Of a stretch of 64,000 bases of DNA, positions 53,081 to 63,177 are shown in pieces. Each line of letters begins with the position of its first letter. Positions within the stretch are counted from its first letter, which is position 1. Origin of the DNA: Apostichopus japonicus. Its lineage: Eukaryota; Echinodermata; Holothuroidea; Aspidochirotida; Stichopodidae. Under the pieces are notes generated by a model. It was not told where the DNA came from. It saw only the letters and a program-made list of their open reading frames with translations, and did not search any database. Where the stretch lies: contig NC_092579.1 of assembly GCF_037975245.1 (NCBI RefSeq), positions 31,662,166 to 31,726,165 on the forward strand. Direction: 5' to 3'. Both the position numbers and the translations under genes were made by a program.

Positions 53081-53360
53081 ATATGCACTAGTTAATTGCA
53101 ATTTCAGCCCTCCAAACTAGTGTAGGGATATGCACTAGTTAATTGCAATTTCAGCACTCCAAACTAGTTATAGGGATATGCAATAGTTTATTTGCAATTT
53201 CAGCGCTCCAAACTAGTGTAGGGATATGCACTAGTTTATTTGCAATTTCAGCCCTCCAAACTAGTGTAGGGATATGCATTAATTTATTTGCAATGTGACC
53301 CTTCAAACTGGTGTAGGGATATGCACTAGTTTATTTGCAATTTCAGCCTTCAAAACTCCA
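53081..53360 (+). repeat. 48-bp minisatellite, about 6 copies
   Basis: Each unit is about 47-49 bp and reads GGATATGCACTAGTT, then ATTGCAATTTCAGC, then CTCCAAACTAGTGTA. Copies differ by a few substitutions and the last is partial. It contains ACTAGT palindromes twice per unit. It lies just outside the 5' end of the LINE. Confidence 0.92.
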
Positions 53361-53578
53361 GGAAGTTGCGGGTAAGGAACCTGAAAAAGTTTGTGGTCAG
53401 GACCATTGACAATGTAGTTTATACACGAAACCTAAGATTTATGTATATATCCCCAAAAATTTGTTATTTTTAATTAACTTTCCCTGCGTCAGTTTATCAT
53501 CAAAAGCTCTATGAGGTAATAACATGTTTCATTTGTAACTTTTCTAAGATTTTGACTGATATGATGCTTTTTTTGTAG

Positions 53579-53659
53579 TTTGACGTGAAGTTAGGTGTTG
53601 CAGAAAATGTACGTTTGCAGTGTATGCTGAGGGCAGCTATGGAGACCAGGTACAATCAG
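53579..53659 (+). CDS. Unassigned 81-nt exon candidate
   Basis: The segment is exactly 27 codons, open, with a TTTTTTTGTAG acceptor and a CAG|GTAAGT donor. It encodes LGVAENVRLQCMLRAAMETR within a slightly longer peptide. I do not recognise it, and it does not match the part of adducin that should precede the exon at 55,338. It may belong to another gene on this strand, with 47,785-47,936 a possible partner. Confidence 0.4.
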
Positions 53660-55337
53660 GTAAGTTTGTTCCTCACTTTTTAAAGATCTTAGGTCCAAGC
53701 ATGTATTATATTATGTGATATGCCTGCTACTACTGTACTAGATCCAATAATTATTTCAGTATGTGACAGAAGACGTTACAAGTATTCATATTTGCTTGCA
53801 TTTCATTTTTATGTTGTAGGTGATTTCTGTTGGTAGACAGCATAAGGCTAGATAGGTTGTACATATTCTGCAGTATTTGCCAGTACGCCCTCAGTTTTAT
53901 CACAAGTTTTTGTAGTATAAGATGGCCGTGTCCATGTGTATGATAAAGGTAACTGTTGTGTTCATATTGTTGTTGGCGTTGGTACATAATAGTATTCCAT
54001 GGCATTGGGATTAGTTGGTCATATGCACACTTAGAGTTGTAATAAATAAGCTGTATTGATTCCCTTTATCATCTATTGACAAAGCAAATATTTTTTTAGA
54101 TAGTTATGGATTTTGGACAAATTTAAGATTTTATATCTTATTTTTTTTTATCATATGTCGGTTATAGCCATGATTTTTAGAATAGAAGGTTAATTTTTGA
54201 CATGAGAAGCATTGTGGGTTGCATGGCATAAGCATTTAAAAGAGCCTTCTACTCCTTAATATTAAAGAAGCCATTCACTCTTTAATATTTTCTGAGCATT
54301 AAAGGAGTGTTCCAACATTTAAAAGCTAGTTTATGATTTTATCAAGCATTGTTTATTACACATTTGTTTTCCTTTTCCTCCTATTTTTTGATGTAGAGCT
54401 TGCTAGTGGGGAACAAAATACCAGCGCTTAAAGAGAAAAACTGAGTTCTGCCTTCCCTTGCCATACTATATCTCCCCCCCCCCCCCCTTTGGATGTCGCA
54501 ACCAGACTCCTCTAACCACCCAATCCTTTACATATAAACAATGTCCAATCAATTGCCAGGTAGTGTTTATAGAGTTATAGAACAACAGTGTTTGTTTCAA
54601 TTATCTAGGAGACTTCTCTGCATATGCTGGTCTTCTCTACTGCTTTCAAATGCTAGCTAATGGCTAACTTGATCAATTGTCTTTCTTGATATAGTTTTGC
54701 CTTCTTTTGTGTAATCTAATTAATTAAGTCACTCACTGTTTTATTTAAAGGCAAAAATGAACTAAGGGATTTTTTTTGGATCAACAGATAACTTCTGGAG
54801 ATGAGTGGAATAACCCCAATGTTGGATGCTTCTCGGCCAAAAGATGTTTTTCTCATCAACTTCAAAGCAGTTGCTACATATTGATAGATAGTGTTCAAAG
54901 TTAAAAGTCTGCGAAAGCAATAGTAATAATAAATCCACACCATGTACTAAATGCATTTAACATGTGCACACTTCGGCAGCCGCTGCTGTGAGTATCCACC
55001 TTTATAATTACTTTCATGATTCTTAGAGCAGGTTCCTTTTTTCTTTACTTGGATTTTGATCATTTTGTTTAACATCTTTAGCTTGACTTGTCACATTTCG
55101 ATTTGTTTTGATTAATACCCAGTTGGCTTTATAAATTTGCTGACCACAAAAAAAAAAAAAACTACCTTAAAAGCAATGATGTCATAGATTATGGAGGATT
55201 TTTAAATGTTCTTTGAATATTCAATATGTTTGCCTAGCATTACCCTTCCTGCAAGTTGTTGACCAAAGCAAATCTTTAAAAGCAAAGATGTCATAGAATA
55301 TGGAGGATTTTGAATTTTTTGCTTTGAATCTTGACAG
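53660..55337. other. Non-coding stretch before adducin exons
   Basis: AT-rich, with a C-run near 54,475 and poly-A near 55,147. I searched it for the preceding adducin exon (aldolase-like HxH segment) and saw none. Confidence 0.5.
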
Positions 55338-55566
55338 GTCTCAACTATGAAGTGTGGCCTTTTGTCGATGAGTCAAGAAGCCTTGATTTGTGGTGAGATC
55401 TCTACACTATGACTACACGGGGATCGTGGTCGAGGAGGAACAGGAGGATCAAATCATCAAAAACAAGATCCTATTCTTGCATAACCATGGTATCGTCTGC
55501 TGTGGTGGGTCCATAGAGGAGGCGTACTTCCTATCCCTCAACTGTGTAGCAGCATGCGAGATACAG
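55338..55566 (+). CDS. ADD: Adducin exon: end of aldolase-like head (frameshifted)
   Basis: The acceptor is TCTTGACAG and the donor CAG|GTAAAG. It encodes VSTMKCGLLSMSQEALICGE, then, after one extra base near 55,402, HYDYTGIVVEEE, LFLHNHGIVCCGGSIEEAY and AACEIQ. These align with the conserved vertebrate adducin blocks KCGLLP..EAL..GE, HDYHGI, RNHG and ACEIQV. Removing one base restores the expected spacing exactly. It could be a sequencing error or a disabling mutation. Confidence 0.85.
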
Positions 55567-58500
55567 GTAAAGAATTAGCTGGACTTGGTCCAACGTGGTC
55601 GGATTGCTTGTAAAACTTAGCAGTGTGAGGCCAAATGTTCTCTGGTTATATTACAGTTTGTTCATTCTCCTCCATTTCAGAATATTTTCGAGACCTGTGA
55701 AATTTACAGAGTTTTCCTTTTTTAAGCTGTTTTCTAAAGAGCCGGGAATGGGGTAAGGGGGTTGAGGGATGAAAATGGACAAGATTAGTCAACTCCAAAC
55801 ACAAAGTAAATGGTATGGATTGAGTTAATCTTTGTTATGACCCTCTCCTCTGAGAAAAGTTATCTGAAATTTTCAAACTGTTTCCAAACAATATAATCAA
55901 TTTGGAATTTTTATTGTCTTGGGAATGATTGTATCTCCTAGCCTACACGGAACTTGATTTTGCCATTAGCGTAGTCTACTTCTGTATCAATATGTAGTCA
56001 TTACACTCTTCTAACTCTCTCCACCTCTGAAGATTCTGCTTCTGTACAAACTTTTGTTTGCTTTTCTCCGAGTCAAACTAGGCTCTGAGTAACAGCAGAA
56101 AGTCACCTGCAATAGCAAAGCCTGCTCCATGAAACGAAAAGAACAGCGGTTGAAGAAGTATGTTTGACTGGAATAATTGCTAGTCTTGATGCGACTTGCC
56201 GACTCCAAATCGGATTTATGGATTTAGATGAAGGCATAGTAGGGAGATGTTTGCTTTCTAACATGTATGGGCACTAATAATGTTGACATTCATCGATAAA
56301 ATTCCCATAATATTCTTTTTGATGTCTGACCCCAAGGGCAAGGTTACCCACCTGGGAGATGTGTTTCATTATTGACCTTGGAATCCAGGGTCTTTTGGCT
56401 ACTGTAAATCCTTAGAAAAGCTACCAGTTGAAACTGTGGGAAAAATCTCACTTAGAGATCTTTTATGAAAGTCATAATTGAGTTTTCTATTTGTTTGTCT
56501 TGAAGGTTCAGCAACACACTTTACTAGTGGGTTGGGATTACAAGTGGTGGGGGAAGTGGGGGGTGTTGATGGGCAGGAATGGGAGTACTTGGTCCTCTCT
56601 TCTCCCTGCAGCATCAAGAGCTGGTTGTCTGGGTTTTGTCAACCTACAATTTTATCAATCGGTGTGTGTGTGGTTTTTTTTGTCGAGTCTGGGTAACAAA
56701 TAATGGTCGTTACAAAGCGGATTATCTGCTTTCTAATAAAGCCACCCTTACCTTACACAAATATATTCGATAAGTATTCAAAAAGTATTCAAAGATTTCC
56801 TCAGTATTCAGAAAATTTACCATATAACACACAGTACAAAATAAGTATTCCAATACTAATATGAATAACTATAAGCCTTCCTCAGAGCCAAAATATGTAA
56901 ATGAGTGAAGTATTCGAATACCTGTTAGGTATTCAAATAGGTATTCAAATAGGTATTCGAATAGGTATTCGAGTAGATTTGGAATAGCTATTTGAATACT
57001 TAGCTCATTTACATATAAGTATTCGCTCATTTAAATAATTTGGCTCTGACGAATACTTATAGTTACTCGAATACTTATTCGCTAGTATTCGAATACTTGT
57101 ATGCTAATTAGTTATTTTATGAAGGCTTAACAGGTTTCTGAATACTTACTCAAATACTTATTGAATACTTGTATGCTAATCAGTTCCAAGTAAGGAGAGT
57201 TAGGAATTTGGCCAGCTTGTTGTCCTAGTTATTGATTAAAACTCTCCAAACAAATAATGAGAATAACCAGAATTCTGAAGTCTCCTTTTTTATGCAACAA
57301 CTATAAAATTACAAAACAAAACAAAAATAAAATACAGCTTCTTCAATTTCATGTATCTTTCTTGTAGCATTCATGCACTTGTATGCAAACCGTTTGTTCA
57401 TCTCTTGTGGCTGTGGCTCTGTCCACTGGTTTCTGCCACACGTACTGTGAATGTACTCTGAACATAAAACAAATAGAAATAATTAATAATGATAGGGCAC
57501 AAATATACATTGGCACAATAACCACCCACCAGAAACGGAAAATATAATATATAATATTCAGTGCATAATGGACGTCGCAACGCGAGGGAGAGATGGGTGG
57601 CTTTAGACCCCACTTTTTTTGCAAGCAAGCATGTTTACACATGTCTTACAACATGTCACAAAGTTTATATATAACCTTACTAGCCCTCCCCCCCTGTAAT
57701 AATTATTAAAATGATAAAAAATTTGGCCATTGCATATAACCACATATGAAAAACAGAAATGTAATCACATTAAACCCTGCATGCCCAACACTCAAATGTT
57801 TTGCATTTTTATAACGCTATTTCAATGGTAAGTAAAATCTCTGTAGTACGGTAAGAGAAACGTCAGACTTGAACGTGAAGTTTGACTAGGTAAAACTAGG
57901 AAACTAATCCAAGTACTGAATGTCCAAATAATTACCAAACATAGGTATTGCCCCATGCACCCATAAGAATAAGCTTAACTGTAGTAACCTTATAAGTTTA
58001 GGCCTAAACAAGAAATATTCTACACATGTAGCCTTGTCTTATTTTAATTTGATTATTAATTTTATTAACTGCAAATATGCTGTTTATCGTTGCACAAGAC
58101 AGGATAAAATTAGAAGTTGATCTTGGTTATTGTGCCACTGTCAGAAAGTTTCATATGATTACACATAGAAATGAAACAGAAAAAAGGTCAACATACCACT
58201 TATTTTGATGATTTTTCTAGAATACGGCCGCTTTCCTCTCCACTTTATCAAGCAGACTGCATTTTCAGTTGCATTTTCTTTGTCCATCACCGACTCTGTA
58301 CTAACTTGTTGATCTTTCATCCAATAAATAACACATTTTTTAGGCTTGGTCTTCTTCGATGGGTCAACAATATTTTCCATATTCTTGGATAACTGCAGCA
58401 AGTTCTGAACATCCATTATTGGATATTTAGGCCTAGGCCTATCGCTGTGGGATAAAATTTATTTTCTTCCAAGTTTCAGTCTAATGTTAATAAAGTTCAG

Positions 58501-60187
58501 TCGGGCTGCAAGGACTGGAACAAATTTAGTCCGACTCAAAAACTGAAACATTTATTTCTGCGAACTCAAATTCAATCTGCTAATAAAAGTTGAATAAAAT
58601 TCAAGAGGAATAAATATCTGTTCAAAAGGGAGTATTAAGCACAGAATACTAAAACAGTAAGTCTATGAATATGATCGATGAGATTTTGGAAAGGCTTCAG
58701 TTTTCAATCCTCCGCGGTATATTCAAATACTGCCGTGCCTGTGCACTTCACCTTGGCCAGAAAGCGTATTATAAATACTAATGTGATGACACTAACATCA
58801 TGAAAGGAAAGCTGGGATGCTCCTGAGGGTCTTTGTAAGTTTGATGAGCTCAGCTTGTGCCCGCAGGCGTCCACAGGATTCTGTATCAAATCGTTTGGAG
58901 AAGAGGCTTATAAACACAAACATCCGTTTTCCTGATAGTGTTACAATGCTTCTATTGTACCTCATACATATTGTACATAATGCTTTTGCCTGTTTGCTAT
59001 CAAGGTGCTTTGCAGAATCCAGGCATTGGTTATATCCACCATAGAGAAGTTGACATCTTTTTGTTCATTAAAGAGCAAATAATCAAATAGCCAAGTTTGG
59101 TCCAGTTTTGTTGACAGACAAAACAATTTTGTTGGATAGGAACAAATAAAGTATTATTGCCCAGACAGACAGTTGGCTCAAATATTTGCCTGTTGAAGGA
59201 GAAGTGCATTTCTGTGCTTGTTCTGTAATGGCAGTATTTAGCTCTTTTGTCCCTTGACAGAGAGATGGAAGACAAAATGCTTCAATTGAGAAGGATTCAA
59301 AGGTTTCATCAAAAGGACGAAATTTCAAACCAGATTTAAGCTAAAAACGACTCTTTAGTGGGTCTTGTATTTTTGAAGCATAAATGCCAAACGGATGGTT
59401 TCTTCGGCAAATCATGTACGATTTTGTCGTCCTCTTATATGAAATTGTTGAGTTTCATTCTTCGGATGGCATATACAAGATGACAAATATAAGAATCTCC
59501 TTAGTAGTGTTAGGACCAGCAGAGCAAAGTCGGCAACGAGAAACGACAAAGGAGGAATAAGAGAGATTAAAAGAGTCGCTCGTAAGACTTGTGTTCGATA
59601 ATGTAGCAACAAACTGCATTCAAACGCTTTACCGTATGCTAATTATTCGTGACATATACATGCCGTAGGCCTGGATAATGTCATCCACCTACCGGATGAA
59701 GTCAGAGACAAGGTCGGCGAAGCAACTGCCAAGGACGCAGGTGGGGTCAGTGAGACAGGACACAAACTGAAGGTCGGTAAACTGGAGTTTGAAGCCATGA
59801 TGAGACATTTGGACAATATGGTAAGATTTCAAAATGCAAAAATTCCAACTCACTTGGCCTGCAACGTCTGTGCAGCAGACCAACTAGCCTTATTTGCATT
59901 TAAAGATCTGGGCAAACATAGCTAGCATTTACTATGCTAATTGCCAACCGATGGCGTCGCTAGTTAACGTATGAGGTTTTTGATCATATGTGTACCAAGC
60001 TAATACGCTTTATTAAGTGAGATAATTCAGTGAGAAGTGAGTTGTAGGAAGTCAGTGTGGATAAGCAGGTAGCTTCGTTCAGTCAAAGTAAACAGCTGTG
60101 ACGTATCAGGATGGTTGGATACACCATTCGATTTGATTTGTGTCTTACTTGAAACTCTAATTGTTACAGCTTGATACTCTCTTAGAT

Positions 60188-60265
<78 letters not shown>

Positions 60266-63177
60266 TATAGTATTGGCAAGCTCTTGACTTAATAATCAGA
60301 ATGGTTTCATACGCTATTGAACATAATCGATACTTTATCGGTTTGGGGAACTTCATGAAGCTCCCCCATGTGATCTGTTGCACACCCCACCCATTTTGAA
60401 ACTATTTTCAAGATCACCTGCATCCAAAATTGTGCAATATTTCATGGAAATGGCATAGAAACGGAATGTTCCAATTAGTTTGTCCTGAATGCACCAAAGA
60501 CAGCGAATGTGTGAGATTTTCAAAGAGATACTTGTGGAAGACTTGATATGTAATCATTTCATAAGTAAAACAGCAAAGATGGAGGAATGTTGTGCTGCTG
60601 ATGTTAGATGTAAGAGTGACTTAGATCTGCAACCAGCACAAAAATTTGATCACAGGAACTTTTTAATTTGTTACAGGGTTACATAACAGGCAACGTGTAC
60701 GGCCAGCCGTTTGTGAGACACGAACTGAAGCCCAAGAGCGACGTCGCCTACCCAGCCGCCTCCACCAACTTCATCTACATCTACGACAACAAATTTGAGA
60801 AGAGCAGATACGAGTCACCGATCAAGATGTTGAACAGGAGGCAGGCAGAGGAGAAGACGAAATGGCTGAACACGCCAAACACATACTCCAAGGTGAAGGT
60901 AGCCCAAGAGTACGCCAACTGGGGAGAGGAAGGGGAAGACGAGGGCTACAAGACAAAGATACACCTGAGTAGTAGTGACATGTAATTGGTGGTAGGCACA
61001 TCATCTGTTTGACAGAATCACCCGACACAATCCTTAATTTTGGGCAATTTGGGGACTTTGACAATTCAAGACATCAAAGAGGCACTTGCCAAGGTGATGA
61101 AAATGTTTTGATTTTAGCACTTTCCAGAAACAAAAAATATAAATCTAAAATGTCCTACAGATGGAATTATCAGAAGTTAGTCATCCTTTGTTTGTTTGCT
61201 ATTTATTTAGCAAATGTTTGATCTTTTCAGAGGGAGAACAAGGATAGAAGGGTTGTTGGGGGGAGGGGGAGGCGGGATTGTCACCATTCTGGACAATGTT
61301 AGTCATCCTTTGATTGGCTGAATAAATATCTATCTATAAATATCTATCTAATGTGATCCGGGGCGGTGATTTGTTTCAAATATTGATGGGGTACATTTGC
61401 TTGGGTGCAGGTGCGTAGCAACTTTCATCCCCCAAATTGTTCTCGCGCTTTGTGATATTTTGTATATTACTAACTAAGCGGAGCGCCACCATCGGTTGGC
61501 AAGCAGCGTACAAGAAAATTTCTGGTTTTGATAGCCCCCAGATCACCGAAAATGGCACTTCTCAGGCTTGAAAATGACCAACCAGATGTACACTTTTGCC
61601 TGAGAACCAAGTTTTTTCCAAATAGTTTTTTTTTCCATCCATTACCTATTTTAAGATTGACACCAGTCACACATCATGTTGGACCTCATTGCATCTCCTG
61701 TGGATCATTGCTTTTGTAGGTAATACTACGTAACGGCCCAAAATACCCGTCAGCCCCACTTTTCAAGGTTTTAAAGCCCATTATTTGTTTAGAATTTGAA
61801 TAAAAAATTCACTTCAAACATGCCCATAATGTTGCACAAAATATCATCTATGGACAACCAATATATAGAAAAAAAACCTTCAACCCCTAACAGACCTGTC
61901 AAAATTGCACGAGTAGAGGGAAGTATGATGAAGAATGTTGGTCAGGGAAGTTTCGAAAATTCAGACACAGTTAATGATATTAAAACCTCTTATAACAGCT
62001 ACTATAAAACTTCCATATCATAAAAAAAAAATACAAAAAAAAAATTGAGGGGGGGAGCGGTCTCCCCCTTCGCCCCCTGGCTACGCTCCTGCGGTTAGAA
62101 ATCTTGTAGGAAACAGGCCAAATGGAAACCCAGTAACTCTTCTCTCTGGTTACATTTTTCACAGTGGGTAGGTGACAAGGACCCCAAGAGTGGTGATGCA
62201 GGCGCTATCACCGATCCACAACAGTTTGCAAGACAGGGACAAGGTCATAAGGAGTACAAGAAGAAGGTTAAACTGTACGTTGATGACGTTATACACTGTT
62301 ATTTCTAATTGATTGTTTTATTTTTGTTATTTGTCACCACTTTCTCCTTCCTCTCACTTCTTTCCCATTTTTTCGCCTTTCCCCTAATTCGGTCTTCCGA
62401 GGAGTGAATGATGTATCTGGTATGTTATAGAAAAAGTGGTAAAAAAAAAAGATAATGTAAAAGTGTATCAGTGGGTGTTGCCCTGGATTCGTTGAAGCGG
62501 ACTCCGCACGTAGGTAGGGTTCTCCCCTTGGAGGGAGCGGACTCCCCATTTAGGGAGCCATTTCCACATGTAGGGAGGGTTCACCCAAGAAAGTTTTTTA
62601 AGATGTGGTATTTACTACTTTTGTATTTTTATGGTAGGTTGAAGCGGGTGGGTGTATATTTCCTCACGCCCCCGACCCCCTTCCCACCCAGGATCATTTT
62701 ACACACAGCAGACCCTTAGCCAGCCTCAAAAATTTGCTGTGAGAACTTTAAACATTCTTAAATCTCTCCTCCTTAGTATCACTCTTCAATGTCCTCTTAG
62801 TGTTATGTTATGTGTCTTCTTAGTGCTATGTTATGTGTTCTGTCATTCTGACATCTTTGATAGATGTCCCAAAGAGTGTCTGCCGGTGAAGTTTCCGTAA
62901 CCATATTACCCAGAAATGAAAATTTGATGAGGTCACACCTGCATCCAACAGAACGAGGCATTTAGCACTCATGCCACATGCTCCTTGCAGCTGGTGCCAG
63001 GACCGCGGTGGCAAAAGGCATGAATTTTTAATGCCTCATCCTTAATGGCAGAGAGACTATGAATAGAAGTGTTATAATGTTACCAACGAGGATGTTGTCT
63101 ACTCTTTGAATTTCAGATTAGGCAAGAGCGTTTTGGGGATAAGACACACCCTGGACCCATCTCTGAAGTTCTGGCAG
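55338..63177 (+). CDS. ADD: Adducin, partial (five exons located)
   Basis: The exons match adducin in order: end of the class II aldolase-like head (55,338-55,566), neck (59,669-59,820; 60,677-60,985), then 62,165-62,266 and 63,117-63,177. Adducin caps actin barbed ends and recruits spectrin to the membrane skeleton. The head and neck mediate oligomerisation; a basic MARCKS-like C-terminal tail is expected beyond the window. Earlier head exons are not visible between 52,900 and 55,337. The first exon ends in phase 0 but the second starts one base into a codon, so at least one small exon is unlocated between them. The first exon has a one-base frameshift. With intact reading in the other four exons and good splice sites, I favour a real gene with a sequencing error over a pseudogene. 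Confidence 0.8.
56760..57180. repeat. AT-rich foldback element (GTATTCGAATAC motif)
   Basis: A large imperfect palindrome is centred near 56,970. The left arm has ACTATAAG and CAGAGCCAAAATATGTAAATGAG; the right arm has their reverse complements near 57,010-57,080. GTATTCGAATAC-type palindromes and AGGTATTC repeats recur throughout. It lies in an adducin intron. No coding content was seen. It is probably a decayed foldback or MITE-type element. Confidence 0.72.
57309..58416 (-). CDS. Candidate two-exon gene, BEN-associated domain-like
   Basis: Minus-strand exon 1 (58,416-58,197) starts MDVQNLLQLSKNMENIVDPS and continues KKCVIYWMKDQQVSTESVM, AVCLIKWRGKRPYSRKIIKI, ending at a GTATGT donor. Exon 2 (57,457-57,309), after a TTCAG acceptor, continues in phase for 48 codons to a stop. 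The pattern (x-V-x-W-x-x-D-x-x-V-S, then V-K-W-x-G-K-x-Y-x-x-I-x-I-S) resembles the small Tudor-like domain found at the N-terminus of BEN-domain proteins of fish and invertebrates. No BEN domain is seen, so the gene is partial or truncated. It sits inside an adducin intron on the opposite strand. Confidence 0.4.
59669..59820 (+). CDS. ADD: Adducin exon: start of neck
   Basis: The acceptor is CATGCCGTAG and the donor GTAAGA. It encodes LDNVIHLPDEVRDKVGEATA and ends VGKLEFEAMMRHLDNM. This matches the vertebrate pattern of P-D-N-L-V-L-L, a variable linker, then E-x-E-F-E-A-L-M-R-x-L-D-N. Two bases at the start belong to a split Gly codon, so the upstream partner exon must end with one spare base. 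Confidence 0.88.
60192..60268. repeat. (AT)n microsatellite
   Basis: About 75 bp of AT dinucleotides with a single GTAT interruption near 60,221, in an adducin intron. Confidence 0.95.
60677..60985 (+). CDS. ADD: Adducin exon: neck with GY block and WLNTPNTY
   Basis: The acceptor is TTTGTTACAG. The segment begins GYITGNVYG (the G-Y-R-T-G-Y-P-Y position of adducins) and contains NRRQAEEKTKWLNTPNTYSK and VKVAQEYANW, matching the adducin run that ends W-L-N-S-P-N-T-Y-T-K-V-N-V. The frame stays open to a TAA at 60,983. A donor at TACTCCAAG|GTGAAG (60,891) is in phase with the next exon, so the transcript could be spliced there or read on to the stop. The latter would give a short C-terminus ending HLSSSDM. 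The region is GC-richer than its flanks, as expected for an exon. Confidence 0.88.
   Translation, partial: GYITGNVYGQPFVRHELKPKSDVAYPAASTNFIYIYDNKFEKSRYESPIKMLNRRQAEEKTKWLNTPNTYSKVKVAQEYANWGEEGEDEGYKTKIHLSSSDM
61407..62092. mobile_element. Candidate TIR-bounded non-autonomous element
   Basis: GCAGGTGCGTAGC (61,407-61,419) and GGCTACGCTCCTGC (62,079-62,092) are inverted with one mismatch in 13. They resemble the G-T-A-G-C-C type ends often seen on transposon copies in deuterostome genomes. A GGT flanks both sides and may be a 3-bp target duplication. There is no convincing coding content inside. Lies between two adducin exons. Confidence 0.5.
62165..62266 (+). CDS. ADD: Adducin exon
   Basis: A TTTTTCACAG acceptor is followed by 34 in-phase codons: WVGDKDPKSGDAGAI, then TDPQQFARQGQGHKEYKK. 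The W-x-x-x-D block and the N-P-x-Q-F-like block correspond to the segment after the neck in vertebrate adducins. The donor is AAG|GTTAAA, chosen because it joins the next exon in phase. An alternative GTACGT at 62,275 does not. Confidence 0.7.
62267..63116. other. Adducin intron with short imperfect repeats
   Basis: Near 62,495-62,590 there are imperfect repeats containing GCGGACTCCGCACGTAGG, GCGGACTCCCCATTTAGG and CACATGTAGGGAGGGTTC. No gene was seen in this intron. Confidence 0.5.
63117..63177 (+). CDS. ADD: Adducin exon: IREQN-like segment
   Basis: A TTGAATTTCAG acceptor precedes IRQERFGDK, then HPGPISEVLA, with donor GCAG|GTATAA. This corresponds to the conserved adducin I-R-E-Q-N segment followed by G-P-x-S-x-L-L-A. 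The exon is 61 nt, leaving one base for the next exon, which lies beyond the part I could assign. Confidence 0.75.

Noticed and set aside
56399-56773. Overlapping open frames of about 64-72 codons on both strands
   Set aside because: They overlap in several frames, have no splice or family support, and lie in an intron.
60822-61064. 80-codon minus-strand frame over the adducin neck exon
   Set aside because: Shadow of the conserved adducin exon on the plus strand.
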